A DNA stretch of 64,000 nucleotides from Cepaea nemoralis (Eukaryota; Mollusca; Gastropoda; Stylommatophora; Helicidae): contig JACEFZ010028120.1 in assembly GCA_014155875.1 (NCBI GenBank), positions 43,501 through 107,500 of the forward strand, read 5' to 3'. Positions 13,107 to 24,845 of the stretch are shown here, one piece after another. Position 1 is the first letter of the stretch. Every line of letters begins with the position of its first letter. Made by a program: the position numbers and the translations under genes. The notes beneath the pieces were generated by a model. That model searched no databases, had not been told where the DNA came from, and saw nothing but the letters and a program-made list of their open reading frames with translations.

Positions 13107-13817
13107 ATAATTGATCTTTATCTTTATTGAATTGATCTTTATTTTCAAAGGGTAACAAATTGGGCGCTTAGGCCCGTCTTACATTCGGACTTTCCAATCA
13201 CTCATCTTTCGTTCATCAAAAGTGAATGATGCATTCACATAGGAAAAAAAAAACATTGTCAAATGAATGTTTTAAGCATAAACAATGCATATTCTCATCC
13301 CGCACTCACATCCCGCATCAACCCACACACACATCCCTCACATACTCACACATCACCCACCCATACCTACACATCCCCCACCCACTACACATCCCCCCAC
13401 TCACCACACATCTCCGACTCATCCCTCTATCCACTCATAGATCCCGCCACCAACCCAGAAATCTCGCACCCATCCACACACACACACATCCCTCACCCAC
13501 CCACACGCATATTTACACCCACTCACACATACCCAAATGCACTCAAGCTCACCCACACACACATGCTCCACCCACCCACCCACACTCCCTCCAAGCACGC
13601 ACACATAATCCTCTCTCACACACACAGATCTCGCACCAACGCACGCATATCCCTCACCCACTCACACATCAACTACCCATCCATACACATTTCCCCGTGC
13701 ACCCACACATTTCACATCCACCCACACACCCCAACAACCACACACACATCCCCCACCAACACACACATCTCCCACGCAAACACCCCCCCCCCCCCACACA
13801 CACACACACATCCCTCA
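13107..13817 (-). mobile_element. CACCCA-minisatellite retroposon, copy 2, left half
   Basis: Conserved tail block (TTTATTTTCAAAGGGTAACA, then GGCCCGTCTTACATTCGG, then AAACAATGCATATTC) followed by CACCCACACATCCCTCACC units. The array stops at the TSD CCTAC (13,818-13,822), where LTR element 3 is inserted, and resumes at 24,773. Confidence 0.8.
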
Positions 13818-13822
13818 CCTAC

Positions 13823-14449
13823 TGCCTCAACGCTACTCCCGCACTTATCAAATTGGCAACGTCAACGTTAAAGCAATAGTAAACTCACGTGAAAATGTCG
13901 AACTGTAAATGCGAAGAATCAACCGACGCCATCCTAAACAACAGTACTCACACATTCTTTTAATGATGCACTGGATCAATACAATGGATTCATCGAGAAA
14001 AATGAATTATCCCTTTTAACACAGGAACGGCATTCACACAAATATCTACGACTTTATCCCAGTAGCGTCCGACCGTATTTAGGAGCTCAATCTATCTCGA
14101 AGTTCTCATTTTCACAGATTGTCTAGGTATTCCCTGCCTTCAGGTCCTCTGCTCGATATTGACACTTTCCTCGTCAGACATCCTCCACCTGATAGTCCTA
14201 AGCCAAGCTTCGCCTTCTCACAGCCAAATCTCCAAACGAACACGGGCATCACACAATATGTCCGCGCCTCAGACGAATTCAGCAAGGTCTCCTCTGTTGT
14301 CGTCTGACGTACTCGGTTCCTAAGTTTCCCTTAGTTCCTTTGTGTTCGTTGTTTATTTTTAGTACGTTCTTCTGGATCACTATGGATAATCCCTAATATC
14401 CTTGTGCTTATTTCTTTCTGGTGCGTACCCGTCATATCGCCGTGTGGCA
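13823..14449 (-). repeat. 3-prime LTR of element 3
   Basis: 627 bp, closely similar to 24,147-24,772, ending in TGCC/GGCA inverted bases. A 62-codon frame (14,119-14,307; copy at 24,442-24,630) is shared by both copies only because the LTRs are duplicates. Confidence 0.85.
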
Positions 14450-14530
14450 TAATGTCCTCGCCTAGACAAAAAAATGATGTAATCATTCCCCCCCCCCCAT
14501 ATTTGTGTGTGTGTGTATATATATATATAT
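14450..14530. repeat. Poly-C, (GT)n and (TA)n tract
   Basis: C-run at about 14,488-14,498 then GTGTGTGT and TATATATA. On the minus strand the G-run lies upstream of the 3-prime LTR and may be an expanded relic of the polypurine tract. The TA repeat borders the 3-prime end of LINE G. Confidence 0.6.
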
Positions 14531-14592
14531 TGGCACCTTTCCGTCTTGACAGACGATAGTTTGGTACATTGTGCTTCAAAAAGGCTTAATAA

Positions 14593-15098
14593 CTACGATC
14601 CATGGCGGTGGCGAGTGTGGCTGGTAAGGCCAATTCTTGCTGCAAATGTTTGCCCACAGTAGATGCATATGAAAACATGGTCATTTCCATCATTTTGCAC
14701 CATCTTACGTCTTTCACGCTCTGTGTGTGCTTTATCTGCAATCATTTTCTCCTTTGTCTTTATTCCATTTCTGATAGTTGCCCTCCATGCAACACGTTCA
14801 GCGGCGACTTGCTCCCAGTGTGCATTATCAATGCCTGTATCAATCATGTCCCGCTTACACACATCTTTGTATCGTAGTAGAGGCCGACCCTAAGATCTCC
14901 TACCTGTCTGTAATTCACCAAAAAAGATGTCCTTTGGTATTCTACCATCATCCATCCTCCTAACATGTCCTATCCATCTAAGTCTACGAAGACTGAGCAT
15001 GGAATACACCGTCACACAACCTGATCTTTCCAATACTTCAGTATTTTGATTTTGTCTTGCCACTTAATACCAAGTATTCTTCGCAGACTGAAAGCTGT
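14593..15098 (-). pseudogene. C-terminal end of LINE G with C2H2-like finger
   Basis: After a decayed stretch (15,098-14,870), an 89-codon frame (14,862-14,593) reads DNAHWEQVAAERVAWRATIRNG and ends with FICIYCGQTFAARIGLTSHT then RHRH, a C2H2-like finger. This is the familiar end of this LINE class. Confidence 0.75.
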
Positions 15099-16460
15099 TT
15101 AAACGTTTCTCTTGGCGTGAGTAAGTTGTCCAGGTTTCACTGCCATAAAGAAGAGTACTAGTAGATGTTGTAATTCTTCCTCAGAGTGGGTCGTAATCGC
15201 AGCATCATCCGCAAAAAGCAAATCTCTGATTAGTACCCTCCTAATTTTGGTCTTGGCCTTCAATCTCTGAGCATTATAGAGGCCACCATCTGAGCGTGAG
15301 TGAATGTATATACCGTCATCCTGATCACGAAAGGCGTATTTCAGTAGAAGTGAAAAGTATATCCCAAAGAGCGCGGGGGCTAGTACACAACCTTGCTTAA
15401 CTCCACTCTTGATTTCAAACTCTTCTGAAGTTGAGCCATCAAACTTGATTATACCCTTCATGCCTGTGTGGAACGATTCCACAATGGACAGAAGAGTTGG
15501 TGGGCAGCCAATCTTCTTTAGTGCTTTGAACAGACCCTCACGACTGACCAAATCGAATGCCTTAGTGAGGACGATGAAGGCAATAAACAGTGGCTGATTT
15601 TGTTCCCGGCATTTTTCTTGCATCTGTCGCAATGAGAATATCATAACAATGGTAGACCGGTTCTGACGGAAGCCGCACTGTGATTCGGGGTAGACTTGAT
15701 CTCCCAGGACTTGAAGTCTGCGCAGAACAATTCTGGAAAATACTTTCCCAACAATACACAGAAGTGAGATACCCCTATAATTGTTACAGTCGCTCCGATC
15801 ACCCTTGTTCTTGTACAGCGTTATGATGTTTGAATCTTTGAAATCCTGTGGGACTTGTCCTTCTCGCCAGCATAGCTCTATTAGCTGGTGGATCTGTAAA
15901 GTGAGTGTGTCTTGCCCACTCCTGATCACCTCTATTGGAATCCCATCCTTACCTGGAGCCTTGCCAGACGCAAGTTCATTTATAGCACACTTAACTTCTG
16001 TTATGGTGGGAAGTGTGTCCAGGTGGTCAAGAGATGGCAGGGCCTCTATGGCGTTGAGGGCATCATCCGCTAGCTTGGTCCCACTTGAGTAAAGCTCTAA
16101 ATAGTGCTCGACCCATCTATCCATCTGCTGTTTCTTATCAGAGATGATTTCTCCAGTCAAGGTTTTCAGCGGTGCACTTCTTTTGATCATTGGACCACAG
16201 GCTTTCTTTATCCCTTCATACATGCTTCTGATGTTTCCCTTATCACTTGCGATTTGGATGGACTCACATAACTTGATCCAATAGTCATTCGCACACTGCC
16301 TGGCAGCCTTTTGCACATCCTTCCTTGCTTGCTTCAGCTCACTCAGAGTGTTACGCGTTGGTCTTTCCTTGTTTCTTAAGAGAGCTTTCTTCTTCTTATC
16401 AATCAAGAGCTGCAGAGTCTTGCTGTTGGCCGCAAACCAGTCCTGCCTCTTATGATCCAC
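15099..16460 (-). pseudogene. Reverse transcriptase domain of LINE G
   Basis: 453 codons, the longest intact piece of this LINE. After a linker (MDHKRQDWFAANSKTLQLL) come the RT motifs: ASGKAPGKDGIPIEVI, NNYRGISLLCIVGKVFSRIV, CGFRQNRSTIVMIFSLRQMQ, FIVLTKAFDLVSREGLFKAL (motif A, with Asp replaced by Val in FIVLTKAF where FxD is expected), SGVKQGCVLAPALFGIYF and the active-site LLFADDAAI. The frame breaks down just after the palm, near 15,110. The loss of the motif A aspartate and the broken C-terminus make it inactive. Confidence 0.85.
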
Positions 16461-16589
16461 AGTGCCGTAAACCCCTACTGCTGTTTTATAAATAGTTTCC
16501 TTAAGTTTACTCCATTTATCATTTACTATACAACTTTCTGATGTATCATTGAAAGCGTCTTCAAGTTGCTGTTGAAATTCAAAGCACTT

Positions 16590-17430
16590 TCAAGGATCGT
16601 GAGTGTTGATAATATTAATCCTGGGGCTAGATTTGTGTTTAACTGTGTAGATTCTCTTTGGTCTCAGTCTAACCCTTGCAACAACCAAAGAGTGATCCGT
16701 ATCACAGTCAGCACTGTGGTAACTTCGAGTTAATGATGTATGGTTCAGATGTCTCCGTGTGATAATGAAGTCCAGCTGATGCCAATGGCCGGATCTTGGA
16801 TGTTTACATGTGACCTTATGCAACTCTTTTGTTTTAAATAAAGAGTTTGTAATACATAGGTCATTTCTAGTGCAAAGCTCCAGCAGCCTTTGCCCATTAT
16901 CATTCATGTGACCGATGTTGTATTTTTCAAGGCACACTTGCCCACACGAGCATTGAAATCACCGAGCATATAAATGTAGTCGGATTTTGGAACTGCTTTG
17001 ATCACAGAGTCTAGCTTCTCATAGAACGTATCCTTCACATCATCAGAGGAATCGAGTGTCGGTGCATATGTAGTGATAATGGTGGCAAATCCACAAGAGG
17101 TTGCTAAGCGTAGGGATAATAATCTTTCATTACCTCCAGCTGGGATATCAATCATTCCCAGTAGCGAATTCTTCACTGCAAAGCCCACACCATGTTGCCT
17201 TGTTTCTGCCTGCCCTCTACCCTTCCAAAAAAAGGTGTAATTGTTTTCCCTGAGTGACCCTTCCTCAGCGTGGCGAGTCTCCTGCAGGCCAGCAATATCA
17301 ATGTTAAGACGATCGAGTTCAGCATCAATCACAGCCGTTTATCTCACATCGTCAATATTTGTTAAGTCAGTAGAAAATCCTGGACACATGGTTCTTACGT
17401 TCCAAGTTGCAAGCCGTAGCTTGAGGTTTC
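16590..17430 (-). pseudogene. Apurinic endonuclease domain of LINE G
   Basis: Minus-strand frames 17,332-16,904 and 16,937-16,590 plus an upstream remnant with ATWNVRTMCPG. Motifs: DIAGLQETRHAEEGSL (catalytic Glu strand), VGFAVKNSLLG, IITTYAPTLDSSDDVKDTFY, YMLGDFNARVG (catalytic Asp-Asn), and a D-H pair in CDTDHSLVVARVRLRPK. The enzyme nicks target DNA for target-primed reverse transcription. A frameshift at about 16,920 and a stop at about 17,340 interrupt it. Confidence 0.85.
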
Positions 17431-17793
17431 TATTATTCTTTTTATTAGTACCTGGTGCATTGGTTTTACAGCCTGCGATTCAGATGTTGTCCTAGCCCCA
17501 AGCACCCATTGAAGCAGACAGGCTGTGGCGGATCAGCACCCAATTGGCCGGGGGCTGCCCAGCTTGAGGCGGGCGGTAGCTGATCAGTGACACCTGTAGG
17601 TGTCTCCCACCGTCAGAGGCAACGCGTGGCGCCCCATGTCTACGCCAACTGACAAGGACTTATAACCCGTAACAGCTGCGTTAAGACCAGGGATAGAGTT
17701 ATTGCCTCTCGATAGCACAACGCCTGGGCTAAATTAAAGAAACCATGTGTTGCCCATGCAGCATGATCCCTCTCTCGACCTGCCTAGTTCACT

Positions 17794-17794
<1 letters not shown>

Positions 17795-17851
<57 letters not shown>
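17795..17851. repeat. (TA)n microsatellite
   Basis: Borders the 5-prime end of LINE G; counterpart of the TA tract at 14,515-14,530. Confidence 0.95.
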
Positions 17852-17856
<5 letters not shown>

Positions 17857-18832
17857 ATTTGTAATTATGTTTTATATTACAACCCTTACAACAAGAATTG
17901 AAATGCTTATGGTTCCCCTTTACCCACCCTCAAAAAAAAATTAAAATCATATGACGGGCACGCCCATCTGTCCAATCCCCCGCTGGACGTCGTGTGAAAC
18001 TCGACCCATGGGAAGGTCGGTCCAACTAATTTACATTAGTCCCTATCTTGTCCTAATCGACAAGTGTGTCCTCACTCTAGGTAAAACCATGAGATTTTTG
18101 GACGAGAGTAGTAATGGGGTTCCAGGCAATTCATGTTCGTTGCTATTGATGGTTGTCGATATTTGTGTATAAATATATATATTCTTTCTTCCTTTCCATC
18201 ACATGTCTAAAAGTCGGGTAGACGATTTATGCACCTCACTAATTTATCGTGTGGATAATCCATTCAACATTAACCAATTATACCTAATTAAGTAATAATA
18301 ACTAACGATCAATGATCAAAATAAACTATACTAACATAGTATTTAATCTAACTACGTTAACTACTCAATTATTATACAATTCATTAATTTAACTATACAT
18401 GCACATATTACTACTATAATACTAATACTACACCTAATAATACTATAACACAGTTCAATTGTCATAACACAATCCGATCAGTGTCATTCACCGATTTTCA
18501 TTTCAAAGTCACACAGTTACAAACCATCCCAGTGAAAAAAAACCACACAGGTGAACAGTCCCATAGGTCAAAGTTCCCCATGCGTGTTCAGTTCCTCACC
18601 AAGAAAATTTCTTATCATCCTGTCAAAATCACAAATTGACAGAAATATCCAACTGCTTAAATTATCTATTTGTAATACTAATGATATGCATTTGTTGATT
18701 TGTGTGTCTTGCCAATAAATTCGGTGCTATTTAACAATTATCTCCTAAATTTTCTAACACTCTATGAACAAACAAATACAAAATTTTAAATTGGATAACT
18801 CGACAACTATACATCTACATATTTATAGTCAT
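17852..18832 (-). other. 3-prime noncoding part of element 3
   Basis: AT-rich sequence downstream of the RNase H stop (minus strand). No frame, knuckle or repeat recognised. Confidence 0.5.
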
Positions 18833-19560
18833 CTATAGTCGACTTAAAATATCAGCAAGATTATTATCTTTTCCAGGAATATGACAGATATCGAATTCAT
18901 AATCTTGCAAGAGTAAAGACCATCTATGAATTCTAGAGTTCTTAGGATGACCAGATTTGAATATCTGTAGAGGTTTGTTATCCGAAAGAACCAGAAATTT
19001 TCTACCAAGTAAATACCTTGAGAATTTCTCAATACTCTCAATTAAAGCCAAAGCCTCAACTCAGTAACAGCATAATTTCTTTGTGTTTCTGAAAGCTTTT
19101 TACTGAAGTAAAGAATAGGATGTAGTTTTCCTTTATGTAATTGAAGTAATACAGCTGAGATAGCATGTAAACTAGCATCCGTTTGTAATACAAAATCTTT
19201 TGAAATATCAGGCAATTTCAGAATAGGATAGGTACTGAACAGAGTTTTTATCTGTTGTAATAACTTATCATGATCCTCTGTCCACACTATCTTTGCCGGT
19301 TGACCTTTCTTCAAAAGTTCTGAGAATGTTGCTGTCATATCAACGAAGTTAGGAATGAATTTCTGATAGTAATTAATCAGACCTAATAGACTTCTCAATT
19401 CCTTCTTTGTTGATGGAGGTTTGATATTAAGAATTTTAGTAACTACTAATGGATCTGTCTTTCTATTTACTATAAACGACTCAGAATATCTCATAGAAAA
19501 TGATTTACAAAAATCTTGCAGATCTTCAATAAAGATATAGAATTGTGAAGAATGAGACAT
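18833..19560 (-). pseudogene. pol: RT connection and RNase H of element 3
   Basis: Two overlapping minus frames. 19,560-19,042 carries the RT thumb/connection (TKKELRSLLGLINYYQKFIP) and RNase H start (FVLQTDASLHAISAVLLQ, then YFSKKLSETQRNYAVTE). 19,051-18,833 carries the rest (FLVLSDNKPLQIFK, IHRWSLLLQDYEFDI, NNLADILSRL). A frameshift at about 19,050 separates them. The RT fingers and palm with the YxDD box are absent upstream. It aligns by eye with element 2 at 51,990-52,560. Confidence 0.85.
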
Positions 19561-20453
19561 TTCAAATATTCAAGACTTCTATGAAAATAAATCAGAAGTA
19601 TAATATAATATTCTGATTCAACAAGAATAAATATTTAAATAAAATAATTTATTAAGTTCTCTAATAAAGATATAGTTAAGAACAATTATCCGACGAATAG
19701 AGAACCGAAATATTTTCACACAACTGAGCGTAGAGATATGAGATAGTGTGAACATCTCTGAAAAGTATATATTTATATCAGTGAAATCTGGCATAACTAA
19801 GTAATAAGACATAAGACCCTAATGTGTCTGTAATGTGCCATGTGTTGGTATAAACCTAACACTTTCATCCCATTTTATTTTTCTTTATTTCTTTCAGTCT
19901 TCATTTTATTCACTTTCTTTCTCTCTTTCTTTCTTCTATACTTATGGTGTTTCTGTATTGTATGCCTGCTAATATTTGTATCTTTCAACTTTGTTGAATT
20001 GAACACTGTCATAATTTTCACTCTTATATATAATGACAATAAAGTATATTTGATTAATTTGTAGCAGAAATAAGCCAAGTAAATAAAGTACGCATTAATC
20101 AATGCATTTTGTTTATTGTAATTTTGTTTGTTATTATTGACTTGTGTGTAAATTTTCTTGAGTGATTGCATGACTGTATTTTTATTCGCAATATCTATCA
20201 ATATATGCCTTTGTTTGTGAGGCTGTGTTCGTGACTATGGATGTAACCTGAGATAAGGTTAATTTAAGCCAAATCAAAATGTTTGTAATAAATATGGTTA
20301 CAATATCCCATGTCATCTGTTGTTTGTAACCATTGTGTTTAACTTTTGTTCTCTTTTTGTGTGCCACACTGTTGTTATTAACAGTCGGTTGAACTTTTAA
20401 TGAATGTGTAATTCCTTCTTCTTGTGATATGCGGGTTTGTGTTTCTGTGAGTA
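19561..20453. other. AT-rich segment in place of integrase and RT palm
   Basis: By comparison with element 2, integrase and most of RT should lie here. Instead there is about 0.9 kb of AT-rich DNA. The minus frame 20,457-20,182 is not integrase-like. It could be replacement by another insertion, or decay; I recognise no repeat in it. Confidence 0.5.
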
Positions 20454-20994
20454 TCACATCACGTAATCTTTGACATCAGCGATGTTACCAATTATCAACT
20501 CAGCACATGGGTTTGGTAGTACTGCTGCGCACACTTTCCCTTCATAATATGGGCATTTTATGCTGACCCATGCGGTTTTGTACATTTCTATTGTACCCCC
20601 AAATGTTCTAGCAACAGATGTTATTATGTGTAAAGTCACGTTTGTTCACTAGTTTGTGACTAACTCCAGTAATATCAGATCCTGTGTCTCTAAAACATTT
20701 TGCTGGTACACCATTAACCCACGCTTGGTGTATCATCAGAGTACCTTGACGAGTGCATGCTACATTCGCTTCATGTATATGCCTCTTGTGGGCAGATGTG
20801 CGGTCATCATCATTATTATGACCTTCCTTACCTGTTCTGTTATTGTATGACTCTATAATGGCTGCATGTGTGTCCTCTAGATCATCTGAATCGCTACTAC
20901 TACTAGACAACACATATGCCTTACTAGCTTCTTTCCAAGAATTTCTCATTGGACAAGACCTGCTAGTATGTCCGTACGCCGACATGAGAAACAT
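20454..20994 (-). pseudogene. gag-pol: Zinc knuckle and protease region of element 3
   Basis: Frames 20,994-20,608 and 20,639-20,454. The first opens inside a zinc knuckle (SAYGHTSRSC; its CxxC half is in another frame), passes an Asp/Ser-rich linker (SSSSSDSDDLEDT) and reaches the protease active site (CFRDTGSDITGVSHKLV, DTG). The second holds the protease end (CAELIIGNIADVKDYV), matching DLIIGNVIGVKDC in element 1 and ELILGCLPSLKEC in element 2. Frameshifted near 20,620-20,640. Confidence 0.8.
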
Positions 20995-22333
20995 TTAATG
21001 CTTCTCTTGAATGAGTCCTACTTACTTCTTTTCTTTGCTGTGATGTCACTTAAATAAGCTGTATAACCTGGGTGTTGGTCACACATTTCTAAATGTCCAT
21101 GTGACAACTTACAATATTGACATCTGGTGAAGTGTCATTTTCTTGGTCTGTCTCCATCTCTATTGGAATATTGGTATGGAGTACCTATGTTCTTACTAAA
21201 CTTTTTAAACTTACCATTGCCTTTCTGAAATTTGGCACTTGCTCCTATTACCAGTTCAGGTTGAGCACAGTTGGAAAATACGTCTCTATGTGCATTAAAA
21301 TAAGACTCACCTTTAGCTTCCATCTCACTAAGATTCTTACATGTATTCTCAATTAAGAATACAGACATAGGTTCTGGTATAGCCGATAAAAGTCTATCTC
21401 TAATTATTAGATCTCTAATTTTTTCATAATCAGAACCAATATCATCGGCTTTACACCATTTATCGAAGCTCGAAGAAGCTTCTGATACAAAGTCGAGAAA
21501 AGTTTGATTAGATTTAGGAGTGAGTGTTTTGAATTTAGTACGTAATCCAGAATCGTCCAAAGAAAAATGTGAAAGCACACGATCACGCATATATGTGTAG
21601 TTGGTACGTAAGTCCTCAGGAATTAGCTCTATCACTTTTAATGGCTCCAGGGCCAGGTGACGATGAAACAGAATCGGTACGTCCTTCTCAGGTACCTAGT
21701 AGAACGTTACAAGCACTTCGAAATTAGTTAACCAAGAACTAACCGAATCGCCTTGTTGGAAATTCCGAAATAATTCTTGGTATTTCTTCACTGGATCATT
21801 TTGTTTTGCAAGACTCCTTTCTCGTTCGATCTCAGCTTCATGTTGCATCTCTAATGTCTTGACCTTTAAATTGCCCTCGACCTCCTTGTCTTTCCAGAGT
21901 GACTCTGTTGCAAGCCTCTCTTTATCAAAAGCCAATTGTTTCTCCTTCATTTCTGCCTCTGCGGCTATTTGCTTCTCTTTCAATTGCATTTCCATAATTA
22001 ACTTATCTTTTTCCGCTGCTATCCTCTCGCGTTCCAAAGTTAATTCTTTTTCTCTAGCCTCCATTTTCTCGCGTTCCAAAGCTAGTTAATTTTATTTGAT
22101 AGCCATCTCTTTTTCCTTCAGTTCCTTCTCAAGAGCGATCTGAAGTTGTTTAGCCTCTTTCTCTGCTGCTAGTCGTTCCTGTCGTTCCTCCTTCTCACGT
22201 GTAGCTTGAAGTCGTTTCTCTTCTTTTTGTTGTAATTGGTAGTCGCTGAACTCTTGTTTTGCCCAATTCCCAATTCTGCACCAGTCAAACCAGTCTTCTC
22301 ACCCAACTCCATGAACTCTTGAAATGTCGACAT
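20995..22333 (-). pseudogene. gag: Gag of element 3 (several breaks)
   Basis: The start codon at 22,333-22,331 gives MSTFQEFMELGEKTGLTGAE, the shared Gag N-terminus. A frameshift follows at about 22,260, then a coiled coil runs in other frames (22,079-21,696: EKELTLERERIAAEKDKLIM and similar). The capsid-like part is 21,635-21,135 (YTYMRDRVLSHFSLDDSGLR, NQTFLDFVSEASSSFDKW, GESYFNAHRDVF). At about 21,125-21,050 there is an unusual CX2CX3HX5C knuckle (CQYCKLSHGHLEMC), identical in spacing to the one in element 2. Expected role: particle formation and RNA binding; no longer functional. Confidence 0.8.
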
Positions 22334-24146
22334 ATTGACCTACCTGTATAATAAGCTATTTAGCTGAAATATATTAGCGAAGTAGGAAAAAGAAGACAAG
22401 AATATCGACAAATTTGCAATAATCTTGTTCAAGGAACGGAGTTATATTATCAACGTCGACTAAGTATCAACCTACTTAATGTAAATAATGTAAATTTGAC
22501 GGATAGCAAAGAATTTAGTATATATAATTATACTAATCGTGAACGTGATAAATGTAAACCAGAGAAAATCAATATGGAAAAATATATTCAATATAAAGAA
22601 TATATATGACACAAGACAATTAACAATCATAAAAGACGATTAACGAGTGACACGAAAGCATATTTACATTTAGAACATAATAATGAGACTTTCACTAAAA
22701 TCAACTTAAATCCGACATCACATACTACTAACTTATCACAAAACAACAATATCAATTATTTTCCTTAACTTCGTTATGGTTAAATAACAGGCACCTCATT
22801 CACAAACAATGACACACTGACCAACAACAACACATCATCATACTGGCCTTGTGCAATACTTGGGTTGAATTTGTTTGGTGTCCACTATGACGTGTGGGAA
22901 GAAGGTTGGCGATGTGTCCAGGTGTTACGGTTGTCCGTAAATGTTGACGTAAGTAGTTAGTGTTCGGTCCCGATTGACCGAGTTGCGTTCTTCCAATGTA
23001 ACGACATCTTCAGCGATTTCAGAATATTACGTCCTCGTATACATGTGCGTCAATGTCCTGTATGTGGATAATGTACGTACAGTCCTCTATTACGTAAGTA
23101 GTGTTCTTGAGTCCAAAATAATATTCGTGGATTCCTTATGAACAGCGTTGGTATCCCATGTCTTCAATTAATTTCGGTGACTTGAATATGGGTAAATATA
23201 AATCGTAAACTCTTCAAATCGTGTGTGGTATTCTGTGTTGATGCATATGGCGCTGTCCTAATGTCTTGGTGTCCGAGTATCAGTGTATGTGTGACTGTAC
23301 CAAGTCCTGACGTGTTATCTAGCGTGTAGCGTACACTCGAATATTCTAACCAAAAACTTTCTTAAGAATTCTGGTGGGTGACAATGTATGTGGCAAAGGT
23401 AATCTTCATAATGTTGTATATTATCCTTCAACATCCGACGTCCGCAAGTGTAAGTGTTCAGAGAATTGTATAACAAATAATGTCAGTAACGAATGTCCTT
23501 TGCGCCAATAATGAATTTATGATAGAGTGTCGGCAGCAAATATACTCATGTTCGGTGTCATTCTCTTTGTTGACTGTTGTGTATAAAACGTGTTTTAGTG
23601 TCCAGTGTCAACTGTGTACATAATTTCCATAAATAACTCAATGTGTGTACAATCTTCAATGTTTGTAGGCTGTAATGTTTCCATCATCGTTTCTTCGTTA
23701 ATGCCGTGTCGTGTTCTTCAGTATGCTACAAATGGTGCGTGTATAGTGTGTTATTTCTGTGGCGTGCAACTGTCGCTGTAAATATTGTGGCGTTCGTACA
23801 TTTTCAGGCGCGTCAGCTCTCTTGGATGTGTCCGATACAAAGGCATATAACAATATGCACTATAATGTTTCTCTTACCTTGCTCAGATACTTTAAGAATA
23901 ACACTATTCCTTACGAATTCTTGCCCTGATTTCTGACACACTTCATTGTGTGGGCGACATATTTAACCACCGGATCTTCCTGCGCGTTTTCAGTTCCCGT
24001 GTTGCACCGTGAGTTCCTTTGAGTTACGGTGTGCATTCATTTTTACTTATGCGATCTTCACTTTCGACTAATCCGGTAGGGGCTATCATGACAATAATTT
24101 ATTTAATAATCAATATCTTGATAACCGGATCCATGCCACCCACATC
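22334..24146 (-). other. Leader of element 3, with a possible primer-binding site
   Basis: 1.8 kb untranslated leader on the minus strand, AT-rich. Next to the LTR the minus strand reads GATG then TGGGTGGCATGGATCCGG (about 24,142-24,125). This starts with TGG like a tRNA primer-binding site, but I could not match a tRNA. Plus-strand frames here are not convincing. Confidence 0.5.
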
Positions 24147-24772
24147 TGCCTCAACGCTACTCCCGCACTTATCAAATTGGCAACGTCAATGTTAAAGCAA
24201 TAGTAAACTCACGTGAACATGTCGAACTGTAATGCAAAGAATCAACCGACGCCATCCTAAACAATAGTACTCACACATTCTTTTAATGATGCGCTGGATC
24301 AATACAATGGATTTATCGAGAAAAATGAATTGTCCCTTTTAACACAGGGACGGCATTCACACAAATATCTACGACTCTATCCCAGTAGCGTCCGATCGTA
24401 TTTAGGAGCTCAATCTATCTCGAAGTTCTCATTTTCACAGATTGTCTAGGTATTCCCTGCCTTCAGGTCCTCTGCTCGATATTGACACTTTCCTCGTCAG
24501 ACATCCTCCACCTGATAGTCCTAAGCCACGATTCGCCTTCTCACAGCCAAATCTCCAAACAAACACGGGCTTCACACAATATGTCCGCACCTCAGACGAA
24601 TTCCCCAAGGTCTCCTCTGTTGTCGTCTGACGTACTCGGTTACTAAGTTTCCCTTAGTTCCTTTGTGTTCGTTGTTTATTTTTAGTACGTTCTTCTGGAT
24701 CACTATGGATAATCCCTAATATCCTTGTGCTTATTTCTTTCTGGTGCGTACCCGTCATATCGCCGTGTGGCA
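24147..24772 (-). repeat. 5-prime LTR of element 3
   Basis: 626 bp, same ends and nearly the same sequence as 13,823-14,449; followed by TSD CCTAC at 24,773-24,777. Confidence 0.85.
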
Positions 24773-24777
24773 CCTAC

Positions 24778-24778
24778 C

Positions 24779-24845
<67 letters not shown>

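Larger units (their letters stand above)
14531..17794 (-). mobile_element. APE-type LINE G, nearly full length, inserted in a (TA)n tract
   Basis: 3.3 kb on the minus strand with domains in order: 5-prime region, apurinic endonuclease (about 17,430-16,640), RT (16,460-15,099) and a C-terminal C2H2-like finger (to 14,593). It is bordered by TA repeats on both sides (14,515-14,530 and 17,795-17,851), as expected if it landed in a TA microsatellite. Several frameshifts and stops make it a pseudogene. The 5-prime 450 bp recur at 57,290-57,860. Confidence 0.85.
13823..24772 (-). mobile_element. LTR retrotransposon, element 3 (Gmr1-like relative), minus strand, nested LINE inside
   Basis: LTR copies at 13,823-14,449 and 24,147-24,772, plus-strand ends TGCCTCAACG and GTGTGGCA (TG...CA), are flanked by a perfect 5-bp target duplication CCTAC (13,818-13,822 and 24,773-24,777). 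On the minus strand the interior reads gag, zinc knuckles, protease, then only the connection and RNase H end of pol. Integrase and the RT palm are gone. A LINE at 14,531-17,794 sits between pol and the 3-prime LTR. The host site is a CACCCA minisatellite retroposon. Confidence 0.85.

Noticed and set aside
14119..14307. 62-codon frame duplicated at 24,442-24,630 as a possible conserved small protein
   Set aside because: Both copies lie in the LTRs of element 3 and are alike because LTRs are identical at insertion.
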